This document shows positions 26,477 through 34,804 of a stretch of DNA of 64,000 nt, one piece after another (positions within the stretch are counted from its first letter, which is position 1; each line of letters opens with the position of its first letter). Below the pieces are notes generated by a model. It had not been told where the DNA came from and did no database searches. It saw nothing but the letters and a program-made list of their open reading frames with translations. Source of the stretch: Mycobacterium sp. IS-1496 (GTDB lineage: Bacteria > Actinomycetota > Actinomycetes > Mycobacteriales > Mycobacteriaceae); contig NZ_LQIU01000002.1 of NCBI RefSeq assembly GCF_001499995.1, positions 62,001-126,000 on the forward strand. Direction: 5' to 3'. Made by a program: the position numbers and the translations under genes.

Positions 26477-27419
26477 ATGTCCGATCTGCGTTTCGACGGG
26501 CGCGTTGCGGTGGTCACCGGCGCCGGTCGCGGGTTGGGCAGGCACTACGCACGGCTACTCGCCGAACGCGGTGCCCGCGTGCTCGTCAACGATCTCGGCG
26601 CCTCGGTCACCGGCGAGGGAGCGGCCCCCGACGCGGCCGACGCCACCGTACGGGAGATTCGCGACAACGGTGGGGAGGCGGTCGCGGACACCCACAGCGT
26701 CGCGACGCGTGACGGCGCGCGGGCGATCATCGACTCCGCACTCGATCACTGGGGACGCGTCGACATCGTGGTGAACAACGCGGGAACCGTGTCCGACGCG
26801 CCGTTCGACGCGGTGACCGACGATCGCCTCGACCTGATGATCGACGTCCACCTCAAGGGTGCCTTCTTCGTCACCCAGTGCGCCTGGAAAGCCATGTCCG
26901 AACGAGGTTTCGGACGCATCGTCAACACGTGTTCGGCAGCCGGGATCCTCGGTGCCCCCCGCATGAGCACCTACGGCGCGGCCAAGACCGGGCTCATCGG
27001 ACTCACCCGTGTGCTGGCCGCGGAAGCGGCGGGATCCGACATCAAGGTCAATGCGGTGGCCCCGATCGCCGCGACACGGATGCTGGCCCAGTCGATGCGA
27101 CAGGCTGCCGGCGCCGACAGCGGTGAGGCGGAGGACATCATGCGGCCGTTCGCCGATCGGCTCGATCCGGCTCTGGTCGCGCCGGTCGTGGCCTACTTGG
27201 CTCACGACGAGTGTCCGGTCTCCGGCGAACTCTTCACAGTCGGGGGAGGGCAGGTCTCCCGGTTCTTCGTCGGCAGAACCGAGGGGTACCAATCCCCATC
27301 TGTCGGTCGAGGACGTGCGGGACCACCTGGCGCAGATCCTGGACCCGACGGACCACACCATCCCGGCCGGACCCATCGACGAGATGGCGAGCCTGTACCG
27401 GGCGATCTTCGGTCAGTGA
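26477..27419 (+). pseudogene. SDR-family oxidoreductase (MFE-2/17beta-HSD4-like) with a single-base frameshift
   Basis: Residues 1 to ~270 form a complete SDR fold: G-A-G-R-G-L-G at 15-21, N-N-A-G at 100-103, catalytic Tyr166 and Lys170 in S-T-Y-G-A-A-K. The end F-V-G-R-T-E-G-Y is followed in the next frame by N-P-H-L-S-V-E-D-V-R-D-H-L-A-Q-I-L...R-A-I-F-G-Q and a stop at 27417-27419. The length of 943 bp is one base too many; one C in TACC at 27287-27290 is the probable extra base. Read without the shift, the protein runs into antisense of the next gene. It abuts the TetR gene. The catalytic domain is intact even if the shift is real. Confidence 0.8.
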
Positions 27420-27437
27420 AGGTCGACGCGTCTGTCG

Positions 27438-28718
27438 CTAGGTGGACAGTTTCGAAGCCAGATCGAGCACTGTCACGGTGTCCGTACCGGTTTTCTTCAG
27501 CCGCTCCGATGACCGGAAGCCGAGGTCGACGCCGGTTGCCTGGGCGCGCAGCGCCCCGACGGTCAGCTGCTCCTTGGGAATGTGGCCGAACATGTCGAAG
27601 GAGTAGAGCCGCATCGCGTTCAGGTGGGTGATCCGGTCGATCTCGTCGTCGGGGACACCGTCGAGATACAGGGCCAGGGTCTCGGGAGACAGGGGCCAGG
27701 TGGAGTCCGAATGGGGATAGTCGCACTCCCACGTCACCATGTCGAGATTCAGCTTGTGGCGGCTCTCGATCCCGAACTCGTCATCGATGAAACACAGCGC
27801 GACGCGGTCGAGGAAGACCTCGCTGGGGAGCCTGTCGCCGAAGTCCTGGTGCGTCCAGGCGCGGTGCATCTTGTAGGTGCGGTCGATGCGCTCTAGGAAG
27901 TATGGCACCCAGCCGATTCCGCCCTCGGACAACGCGAACGTCAGATCGGGGAACTTGCGTAGCATCGGTGACCAGATCAGATCTGCCGCGGCCTGCACGA
28001 TGCTCATCGGCTGCAGTGTGATCATGGTGTCCACCGGAGCGTCGATCGAGGTGATGACGACGCTCGACGACGAACCGATGTGCAGGTTGACCACGGTGTT
28101 GGTGTCGCTGCAGGCACGCCAGAACGGATCCCAGTGCGGATCGTGGATCGACGGGTAGTCGATCTTGGTCGGATTCTCGGAGAACGAGACGGCATGGCAA
28201 CCCTTTTCGGCCACCCGCCGCACCTCGTCGGCCATCAGGGTGGGATCCCAGATCGGCGGCAGGGCCTGCGGGATCATGCGGCCCGGATAGGTCCCGCACC
28301 ACTCGTCGATGTTCCAGTCGTTGTAGGCCCGCAACACCGCCAGGCCGAGATCCTTGTCCCGGGCACGGGCGAAGTACTGACCGCAGAACTGCGGATAGGA
28401 CGGGAAGCACAACGCGGCTGCGACGCCGTTGGCGTTCATGTCGCGGATCCGCTCGTGGATGTTGTAGCAGCCCTCGCGGATCTCGGAGAGCTTGGTCGGC
28501 TCCGCGCCGTATTCGTCCGGCGGCCGTCCGGCGACCGCGTTCAAGCCGACGTTCGTGGCCTCCTGTCCCTCGAAGACCCACGCGTCGGTACCGTCTGCGC
28601 GCTGGATGAGTTTCGGCGCATCGTCTTTGTATCTGGCCGGGATGTGTCCGTCGAACATATCCGGTGGCTCGACCATGTGGTCGTCGACCGACACCAGGAC
28701 GAGGTCGTTCATCTGCAT
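27438..28718 (-). CDS. Amidohydrolase family protein (metal-dependent, amidohydrolase-2 type)
   Basis: ATG at 28718 follows GGAGGAG. The 426-residue product starts with V-L-V-S-V-D-D-H-M-V-E-P-P, the metal-binding opening of amidohydrolase-2/ACMSD-like enzymes (D13, H14). It later has an E-C-D-Y-P-H-S-D-S stretch, typical of the C-terminal metal/acid site. Such mycobacterial proteins act as hydrolases or decarboxylases; the substrate is not predictable. It overlaps the upstream SDR gene by 10 bp and ends the minus-strand operon that begins at the acyl-CoA dehydrogenase at 31979. Confidence 0.88.
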   Translation of the reverse strand: MQMNDLVLVSVDDHMVEPPDMFDGHIPARYKDDAPKLIQRADGTDAWVFEGQEATNVGLNAVAGRPPDEYGAEPTKLSEIREGCYNIHERIRDMNANGVAAALCFPSYPQFCGQYFARARDKDLGLAVLRAYNDWNIDEWCGTYPGRMIPQALPPIWDPTLMADEVRRVAEKGCHAVSFSENPTKIDYPSIHDPHWDPFWRACSDTNTVVNLHIGSSSSVVITSIDAPVDTMITLQPMSIVQAAADLIWSPMLRKFPDLTFALSEGGIGWVPYFLERIDRTYKMHRAWTHQDFGDRLPSEVFLDRVALCFIDDEFGIESRHKLNLDMVTWECDYPHSDSTWPLSPETLALYLDGVPDDEIDRITHLNAMRLYSFDMFGHIPKEQLTVGALRAQATGVDLGFRSSERLKKTGTDTVTVLDLASKLST

Positions 28719-29704
28719 GGGTTGTCTCCTCCGTTCTTGGTCGCGTCGGGAAACGCGACCTCGGCGTTGTCGGGCATCGGACTGATGCCGCGGCGATCGC
28801 AGACCTCCAGCACTTCGTCGACGATCGAGTCGGGCACGATGAACTCCTCGGTGCTGGACACCTCTTCGAGGTGCTCGAGGATGTCTTCGGCCGTCGGTTC
28901 GCTCTCGGCGTCGGCCAGCCAGCCCTCGCCGAGGCCGACGAACACGCGTGCGTAGCGCCCGGCGCACGCCGAATAGTTGCGGTGCGTGACATCACACGCC
29001 CTGCTGGCCAGGAACACCACCAGGGGAACCACGAGTTCGGCCCGGATGGCCCGCATGAACCCGGACTCGGCGAGGAACTTCTCGTCGCCGACGGTCTCGG
29101 TCACCATTCGCGAGAAGCCGGTGGGCAGAACGGTGTTCGAGAGGATCCCGTGTTCGGCGCCTTCGATCGCGATCACGTTCGACAACCCGATCAGCCCCGC
29201 CTTGGCTGCCGCGTAGTGCGCCTCGGATGGCTGGCCGAAGTTGCCTGCCGACGAGGAGATGAACACGAATCGGCCGGACTTCTGCTTCGCCATCACCGTG
29301 AACGCGGGCCGGCTGAGATAGAAGGCTCCGTCGAGATGCACACTCAGCATGCGACGCCACGTCCCGGGGGTGAGCCGGTCGAAAGGCACGCTGTTGAAGA
29401 TCCCCGCGTTGCTCACCACGGCGTCGAGGCGTCCGAAGGCCTCGACCGCGGCGTCGACGATGGCCTGTCCGCCTTCGGGACTGTCGACCGAATCGTAGGA
29501 CGCCACGGCACGCCCACCTTCGCGCGTGATCTCCTCGACCACCTCGTCGGCGACGCGGGGGTCGGATCCGTCTCCGTGCATGGTTCCGCCGAGGTCGTTG
29601 ACGACCACCGCGGCACCGCGCCGCGCCAGGTCGAGGGCGTAGAGCCGGCCGAGCCCGCGTCCCGCACCGGTGACGACGGCCACCTGATCGCGAAAGTCGA
29701 TCAT
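28709..29704 (-). CDS. SDR-family NAD(P)-dependent oxidoreductase (MFE-2-like)
   Basis: A 331-residue product with G-A-G-R-G-L-G at 13-19, N-A-G near 99-101, and catalytic Tyr164 and Lys168 in H-Y-A-A-A-K. The V-N-D-L-G-G-T-M-H-G-D-G after beta-2 is characteristic of the (3R)-hydroxyacyl-CoA dehydrogenase domain of multifunctional enzyme 2. The ~80-residue C-terminal extension, with E-D-I-L-E-H-L-E-E-V, parallels that of 26477-27419. In the operon it sits between two acyl-CoA dehydrogenases and an amidohydrolase, consistent with a beta-oxidation-like hydroxyacyl dehydrogenation step. Confidence 0.88.
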   Translation of the reverse strand: MIDFRDQVAVVTGAGRGLGRLYALDLARRGAAVVVNDLGGTMHGDGSDPRVADEVVEEITREGGRAVASYDSVDSPEGGQAIVDAAVEAFGRLDAVVSNAGIFNSVPFDRLTPGTWRRMLSVHLDGAFYLSRPAFTVMAKQKSGRFVFISSSAGNFGQPSEAHYAAAKAGLIGLSNVIAIEGAEHGILSNTVLPTGFSRMVTETVGDEKFLAESGFMRAIRAELVVPLVVFLASRACDVTHRNYSACAGRYARVFVGLGEGWLADAESEPTAEDILEHLEEVSSTEEFIVPDSIVDEVLEVCDRRGISPMPDNAEVAFPDATKNGGDNPCR

Positions 29705-30828
29705 GCTGTCCTCGCCTCCGCGCCGAGCGTCCCCTCGCGGTCCGCCACGAGTGCGGCGCCGAGCTGTTCTGCGTACTCCCCGGGGTGGCCGAGGAACCGG
29801 CTGTAGTCGAGCAGCCGCCTGAGATACAGCTGCGCGTCGTGTTCCCAGGTGAAGCCGACGCCACCGAAGATCTGTATCGCCGAGTCAGCGACACCGGCGA
29901 GGTGGCCGCCGAAGGCCTTGACCCGCAACGCGGCTCGGTGGCTCTCGGCCGGGTCCGCCGAGTCGGCGGCCCAGAGTGCGTAGAGCACGCCACTGCGCGC
30001 CAGTTCGACCGTCTCGAGCATGTCGACGCAGAGGTGCGCGACCGCCTGGAAACTGCCGATCGGCTGACCGAACTGACGCCGCACCTTCGCGTAGTCGACA
30101 GTCATCGCGAGGATCCGACCGGCCGCGCCCACCGCATCGGCTGCTCGCGCGACGAGAACGTCGTCGGTGAGCGCCCGAGCGGCGTGTTGATCGGCAGCGG
30201 CGAGCACGCGGCCGGGTGCGTCGTCGAACCGCACCCGGCATCTCTTGTGCGTCCGGTCGATACCGGGGATGGGAGTCATCGAGACGCGCGGATCGGACGT
30301 TTCCACGGCCACGAGCTCGACGTCCGCTCGTCCGCGCACCGGCACCAGGAGGACGTCGGCGGCTCGCGCGTCCGACACGTCGTCGAGTGCACCGCGCAGC
30401 GCCACCCGACCGTCGCCGCGATGGCTGACCGCCGGTGGGTTCTCGCCGGGAAGGGCGACAGTGGCAATCGTCTGGCCCCCGGCCAAGGCCACGGCCAGGT
30501 CCGCGGCCTCTGAGCTCGCCCGGAAACGGGCGAGCGCACGAGGTGCGGCCACCGCGCTGGACAGCCACGGCCCGGGGTGCAGGGCGGCGCCCATCTCCTC
30601 GAGCACCACACCCGCCTCCAGCATGGACATGCCGTCGCCGCCGAGATCGGACGGGATCAGCAGTGCGGTGGTTCCGAGGGCGGCCAGGCCTCGCCAGACG
30701 TCGTCGGTGGTGCCCCTGGCATCGGTCAGCATCGGTCGCACATGGCCGCTGATCGGAGCCTTCTCGCCGAGGAATCGGCGCACGGCGTCTCGGAGGGCCT
30801 GCTGCTCTTCGGTGGGTTCGAGGTTCAT
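29701..30828 (-). CDS. Acyl-CoA dehydrogenase, smaller subunit of a pair
   Basis: The 375-residue product begins M-N-L-E-P-T-E-E-Q-Q-A-L-R-D-A-V-R-R-F-L. It has an acyl-CoA dehydrogenase fold but lacks a clear catalytic Glu motif, and its middle domain is weakly conserved. It overlaps the upstream acyl-CoA dehydrogenase by 4 bp. In actinobacterial steroid degradation, adjacent FadE pairs such as FadE28-FadE29 form alpha2beta2 heterotetramers, and the FadE17/FadE18 genes of M. tuberculosis are a comparable pair. I infer that this protein pairs with 30825-31979. Confidence 0.87.
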   Translation of the reverse strand: MNLEPTEEQQALRDAVRRFLGEKAPISGHVRPMLTDARGTTDDVWRGLAALGTTALLIPSDLGGDGMSMLEAGVVLEEMGAALHPGPWLSSAVAAPRALARFRASSEAADLAVALAGGQTIATVALPGENPPAVSHRGDGRVALRGALDDVSDARAADVLLVPVRGRADVELVAVETSDPRVSMTPIPGIDRTHKRCRVRFDDAPGRVLAAADQHAARALTDDVLVARAADAVGAAGRILAMTVDYAKVRRQFGQPIGSFQAVAHLCVDMLETVELARSGVLYALWAADSADPAESHRAALRVKAFGGHLAGVADSAIQIFGGVGFTWEHDAQLYLRRLLDYSRFLGHPGEYAEQLGAALVADREGTLGAEARTA

Positions 30829-31979
30829 GAGCGGGGGAGTCCGAGAACGCGCTGGGCGGTGATGTTCTTGTTGATGTGCGTGGTGCCGCCCGCGATGGTC
30901 AGGGCGTGCGAGCTCAGGCGAAACTCATCCCATTTCCCCTCGGCCACATCGGGATCGAGGGAATCGAAGGCGAGCGCGGCGAGGTCCTTGCCGATCTCAC
31001 CCCACACGGATTTGGCCAGGCTCGCGGTGGCGAACGGGTCGCCACCGTGCATGCCCGCCGATATCGATCGTTGGCAGAGCACCTCGAGGTTCTTGATCCG
31101 CACGTCGAGCTCGCCGAGCCTGCGCAGGGTTGCGGGGTCATCGAGTATCGCCTTGCCCGAACGTTTCTTGGCGAGATCGTCGACGAGCTCGGCCAGCCGG
31201 ATCTGCATCTCGGCGTAGAGTCGCGCCGCCGCGGCGCGTTCGAAACTCAGTGTGGACGTGGCCACCTGCCATCCCTTGTTCAACGGGCCCAGCAGGGCGT
31301 CAGCGGGTACGCGCACGTCGTCGAAGAAGACCTCGGCGAAGTCGGCGGCGCCGTTGAGCGTCACGAGTGGCCGGGCGTCGATCCCCGTCGACGCCATGTC
31401 CACGATCAAGCACGAGATGCCCTTGTGCTTGGGCGCATCCGGGTCGGTGCGAACGAACAGCTGACACCAGTCCGCGCGGTGTCCCAACGAGGTCCAGATC
31501 TTCTGCCCGGACACCACGAAGTGGTCCCCGTCCCGGACGGCCCTGGTGCGCAAGGAGGCCAGGTCCGAGCCGGCCTCCGGCTCGGACATGCCCTGGCACC
31601 AGATGTCGTCTGCCCGCAGCATGCGGGGGAGCAGCCTGGACTTCTGTGACTCCGAGCCGTACTGCATGATCGCCGGCGCGATGTTGTTGATACCGATGAC
31701 GTTGAGGGGCAGCGGGACTCGCGCTCGCGTGGTCTCCTCGACGTACGCCATCTGCTCTATCGGGGTGGCTCCGCGCCCGCCGTACTCCCGCGGCCACGAC
31801 ACCGCAGCCCAGCCGGCGTCGGCCATCGTGGCGTTCCAGGCGCGCAAGGTCTCGAAGGCGCTGTCATCGGTGCCTCGCCGGGCTCCACTGGCGATCACCT
31901 CTGAGGTCAGATGCGCCGACAGCCACGCGGCGAGTTCGCTCCGGAACTGTTCAGCCTCTTGTGGGTATGAGAAATCCAC
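30825..31979 (-). CDS. Acyl-CoA dehydrogenase, larger subunit of a pair
   Basis: A 384-residue flavoprotein from GTG 31979, preceded by GGAGA. It shows M-S-E-P-E-A-G-S-D-L-A-S-L (FAD-binding loop), W-T-S-L-G-H-R-A-D-W, and an R-x-x-G-L-P-R-S end. R-D-G-D-H-F-V-V-S-G-Q-K-I-W-T-S is canonical for the family. It is the first gene of a four-gene minus operon (two acyl-CoA dehydrogenases, SDR, amidohydrolase). An operator-like AACAGATATTTGGT lies 55 bp upstream. Confidence 0.9.
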   Translation of the reverse strand: MDFSYPQEAEQFRSELAAWLSAHLTSEVIASGARRGTDDSAFETLRAWNATMADAGWAAVSWPREYGGRGATPIEQMAYVEETTRARVPLPLNVIGINNIAPAIMQYGSESQKSRLLPRMLRADDIWCQGMSEPEAGSDLASLRTRAVRDGDHFVVSGQKIWTSLGHRADWCQLFVRTDPDAPKHKGISCLIVDMASTGIDARPLVTLNGAADFAEVFFDDVRVPADALLGPLNKGWQVATSTLSFERAAAARLYAEMQIRLAELVDDLAKKRSGKAILDDPATLRRLGELDVRIKNLEVLCQRSISAGMHGGDPFATASLAKSVWGEIGKDLAALAFDSLDPDVAEGKWDEFRLSSHALTIAGGTTHINKNITAQRVLGLPRS

Positions 31980-32033
31980 GGTCTCCAGACGACCTTGTTC
32001 GATTGACTTCCGAGGACCCGAACAATACGGTGG

Positions 32034-32047
32034 AACAGATATTTGGT
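32034..32047 (+). promoter_or_regulatory. Putative tandem-TetR operator, strong copy 1
   Basis: AACAGATATTTGGT matches consensus AACAAATATTTGGT in 13 of 14 positions. It lies between divergent operons: 55 bp from the acyl-CoA dehydrogenase start (31979) and 32 bp from the VWA-protein start (32079), so it could repress both. Confidence 0.65.
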
Positions 32048-32078
32048 CAACAGTTCGGGCCGACGGAGGTGGTGGCGG

Positions 32079-33767
32079 GTGACGGACGATGCCCCCGGTG
32101 ACCGGCTACCGGGCCTGGGCATGCTGGCGTCGGCGCTCGCGGGTCGCCCCCTCGCGGTGGTGCCCCTCGATCCCGGCGAGCCGTCGTGGACGGACGGCCA
32201 GACCGTCTATCTCGATCCCTCCGCGGGGGCCCGCGCGAACCTCGACTCGGTCGCGGTCCATGCGTCGCTGATCGCCGCGGGCAGCCTCGACCCCGACCTC
32301 ATGGAGGCCCTGGGGCGACGCGCGCGGACGGCGAGGCGGTACCTGGCACTGGAGGGACACCGCGCCCTGGTCGCCAACGCCGCGCTGCTGCCCGGTGTGC
32401 TGGCCTCCCTCGCCGATCCCGACGTGGCGCGGCGCAGCGAGTCACCGGCGGTGTCGCTGTCGCTGGCGTCCGGGAAGGCTGCCGTGGACGATCCACCCGA
32501 GCGGTTCGGCGTGATCCGCGCCAAGAAGGTCATCGCCGCGGAGAGTCGGGCCGCGAGGCAGGTCGACGGAGAGGCGGCGGCTCATGTGCCGCGCCGCGAC
32601 GCCGCGGGCCCGCTGGAGGACCTCGACGACGGAGACGTGGACGACACCGCCGACCCGGACCTGTTCACCAGTCCCGTGGGTGGCGGCGGCGCGATCGGTA
32701 AGTGGTTCGCGAAGTTGCTGTCGTCGGCCCGCAAGACGTCGGGCAGCGGCGGGGGACCACCCGGTGCGGATTCGCCCACTCACCGCACCAACGCGGCGAA
32801 CCGGGGCGCCTACGCGGTGTCGTCGACGGCGACGGCGCCCGGCGAACAGGTCGCCGACATCACGCCGGACGGCTTCAGGTACCCGGAGTGGGATGCGAAT
32901 CGTCAGGCCTACCGGCATGACTGGTGCACGGTTCGTGAGACCGAGGCGCAGGTCAAGGCGTCGGCGTCGCAGGCCATCGACGGTGCCATCGGGGTACGCC
33001 GACCGCTCGCCCGGCTGGGAATGGGCCTACACCGCCGGCACCGCCAGGCCCAGGGCGATGACATCGACATCGACGCGGCCGTCGAGGAGCGCGTTGAGGT
33101 GATCGCGGGGTCGGTGCCCGACGAGGCGGTCTATCTCGACAGCCTGCGCCGGAGTCGCGACCTCTCGGTCCTTCTGCTGTGGGATGTCTCCGGATCGACC
33201 GCCGAGCCCGGCTTCGCGGGGCGGACGGTGCACCAGCAACAGCGCACCGCGGTGGCCCACCTCACGGTCGCGCTGCACGACCTCGGGGACCGGGTCGCCC
33301 TGTACGGCTACTACTCGCACGGGCGCACCGCCGTGAACCTGGTGCCGGTCAAGCGGTTCGACGATCATCTCGACACTCGTGTGATCAGGCGGTTGAACAG
33401 TCTCGAACCAGGAGCGTATTCGCGACTCGGAGCGGCGATCAGGCACGGCTCGACCGTGTTGGAGAAGCATGGCGGCACGACGCGGCGACTGTTGGTCGTG
33501 TTGTCGGACGGGCTGGCATACGACCACGGCTACGAACGGGCGTACGGGGCGGCCGATGCCAGGCGCGCGTTGACCGAGGCGCGTCGCCGAGGCACAGGGT
33601 GCGTGTGTCTGACCGTCGGCGCGAACACCGACGTGGCGTCGCTGCGGCGGGTGTTCGGCAGCACCGCGCACGCGACCATCTCGAGTCCCGAACGACTCGC
33701 CGGCGTCATCGGTCCGCTGTTCCGGTCGGCGATTCGGTCGGCGGAGGTTCGGCGGCGGGTGTCGTGA
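32079..33767 (+). CDS. VWA-domain protein of NorD/CbbO type
   Basis: GTG at 32079 follows GGAGG; the 562-residue protein has no signal peptide. Its C-terminal third is a von Willebrand A domain with MIDAS motif D-V-S-G-S at residue 369 (L-L-W-D-V-S-G-S-T) and a downstream L-V-V-L-S-D-G. The N-terminal half is variable and helical. NorD/CbbO proteins pair with a MoxR AAA+ ATPase (NorQ/CbbQ) to remodel metalloenzymes such as nitric oxide reductase or Rubisco. Here the partner gene starts 82 bp downstream, but no NorB or Rubisco is nearby, so the client must be something else. Confidence 0.85.
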   Translation: MTDDAPGDRLPGLGMLASALAGRPLAVVPLDPGEPSWTDGQTVYLDPSAGARANLDSVAVHASLIAAGSLDPDLMEALGRRARTARRYLALEGHRALVANAALLPGVLASLADPDVARRSESPAVSLSLASGKAAVDDPPERFGVIRAKKVIAAESRAARQVDGEAAAHVPRRDAAGPLEDLDDGDVDDTADPDLFTSPVGGGGAIGKWFAKLLSSARKTSGSGGGPPGADSPTHRTNAANRGAYAVSSTATAPGEQVADITPDGFRYPEWDANRQAYRHDWCTVRETEAQVKASASQAIDGAIGVRRPLARLGMGLHRRHRQAQGDDIDIDAAVEERVEVIAGSVPDEAVYLDSLRRSRDLSVLLLWDVSGSTAEPGFAGRTVHQQQRTAVAHLTVALHDLGDRVALYGYYSHGRTAVNLVPVKRFDDHLDTRVIRRLNSLEPGAYSRLGAAIRHGSTVLEKHGGTTRRLLVVLSDGLAYDHGYERAYGAADARRALTEARRRGTGCVCLTVGANTDVASLRRVFGSTAHATISSPERLAGVIGPLFRSAIRSAEVRRRVS

Positions 33768-33807
33768 CGGGGCGGGCCGGCGCGCCTCGGCGTCGCGGAT
33801 TCGTTGA

Positions 33808-33821
33808 AACAAACATCTGTT
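33808..33821 (+). promoter_or_regulatory. Putative operator, degenerate copy before the CbbQ-type gene
   Basis: AACAAACATCTGTT matches the consensus AACAAATATTTGGT in 11 of 14 positions. It lies 28 bp upstream of the ATPase start. It may allow separate control of the ATPase. Confidence 0.35.
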
Positions 33822-33848
33822 CCGCGTTAGGGTTCACTGGCGCGGGGC

Positions 33849-34721
33849 ATGAACGACGAGAGGGGCGCCATGGGCACCGAGTCAGGGACTGCGTACCAGA
33901 ACGGCGCACGGCCGCAGGCGGGATCGCCGCGTCCGTACTACCAGCCGGTGGGCAACGAGGAGACCGTCTTCAAGGCGGCGTATCGCCAAGGCCTGTCACT
34001 GGTCCTCAAAGGGCCGACGGGGTGTGGGAAGACGCGCTTCGTCGAGGCCATGGCTCACGACCTCGGCCGCGAACTGATCACCGTCGCCTGCCATGACGAT
34101 CTGACCACGGCGGACCTCGTCGGCCGGTACCTGCTCAAGGGCGACGAGACGGTCTGGGTCGACGGACCGCTGACGCGCGCCGTGAGGGAAGGCGCCATCT
34201 GTTATCTGGACGAGGTGGTCGAGGCCCGGCAGGACACCACGGTGGTGCTGCATCCGCTCGCCGACTACCGGCGGCAGCTACCCATCGAACGTCTGGGCGT
34301 CACATTGGACGCGGCGCCGGGATTCGGGCTCGTCGTGTCCTACAACCCCGGTTACCAGAGCGTCCTCAAGGACCTCAAGGACTCCACGAGGCAGCGGATG
34401 GTGGCCATCGAATTCGGTTTCCCCCCACCTGAGGTGGAGGAGGGAATCGTCGCCCGCGAGGCTTGCGTGGACCAGGCCACGGCGGCCGAGCTGGTCCGTT
34501 TCGGACAGGCGATCCGCCGCCTGGAGGCCGGGGGACTGCGGGAGGTGGCCTCGACACGCGTCCTCATCGCCGCCGGCCGGCTGATCGCCGAAGGGCTCAC
34601 CACGCCCGAGGCGGCGCGGGCGGCGATCGCGGGACCCCTCACCGACGACACCCAGGTCGCGCGCGGTCTGCACGAGATGATCGACGTGTACCTCGGCGGA
34701 TCGGCACGAATCGGTGATTGA
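33849..34721 (+). CDS. MoxR-type AAA+ ATPase (CbbQ/NirQ/NorQ family)
   Basis: The 290-residue product has Walker A G-P-T-G-C-G-K-T at 55-62, Walker B I-C-Y-L-D-E-V at 117-123 and an arginine-finger-like S-T-R-Q-R-M further on. The pattern L-K-G-P-T-G-C-G-K-T-R-F-V-E is that of CbbQ/NirQ. ATG at 33849 is used; ATG 33870 (M-G-T-E-S), behind GAGAGGGG, is an equally good start. CbbQ rings with a VWA adaptor perform ATP-driven activation of inhibited metalloenzymes. Its likely client is another product of this cluster. Confidence 0.9.
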   Translation: MNDERGAMGTESGTAYQNGARPQAGSPRPYYQPVGNEETVFKAAYRQGLSLVLKGPTGCGKTRFVEAMAHDLGRELITVACHDDLTTADLVGRYLLKGDETVWVDGPLTRAVREGAICYLDEVVEARQDTTVVLHPLADYRRQLPIERLGVTLDAAPGFGLVVSYNPGYQSVLKDLKDSTRQRMVAIEFGFPPPEVEEGIVAREACVDQATAAELVRFGQAIRRLEAGGLREVASTRVLIAAGRLIAEGLTTPEAARAAIAGPLTDDTQVARGLHEMIDVYLGGSARIGD

Positions 34722-34750
34722 CGCTCCGGAGCGTCACCCGATAGTGTCTG

Positions 34751-34764
34751 AACAAATATTAGGT
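34751..34764 (+). promoter_or_regulatory. Putative tandem-TetR operator, strong copy 2
   Basis: AACAAATATTAGGT matches the consensus AACAAATATTTGGT in 13 of 14 positions. It lies 40 bp upstream of the TTG start at 34805, at the head of the binding-protein/AveC-like/SDR/ALDH/P450 operon. Confidence 0.6.
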
Positions 34765-34804
34765 CGTATCGTCAGGCGATCGACGGATTCGTCGGGAGGT
34801 CAGG

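Noticed and set aside
27291..27631. In-frame continuation of the SDR gene past 27290
   Set aside because: The conserved C-terminus lies in the adjacent frame, and this extension runs antisense into the amidohydrolase gene, so it results from the frameshift.
29701..30828. Inactive pseudogene reading of the smaller acyl-CoA dehydrogenase
   Set aside because: The frame is intact and overlaps its neighbours normally; weak catalytic motifs are typical of the partner subunit in heterotetrameric FadE pairs.
34741..34748. ATAGTGTC near the binding-protein operon as a half-site of the TetR palindrome at 46419
   Set aside because: Only eight bases match with no second arm, so it is probably chance.
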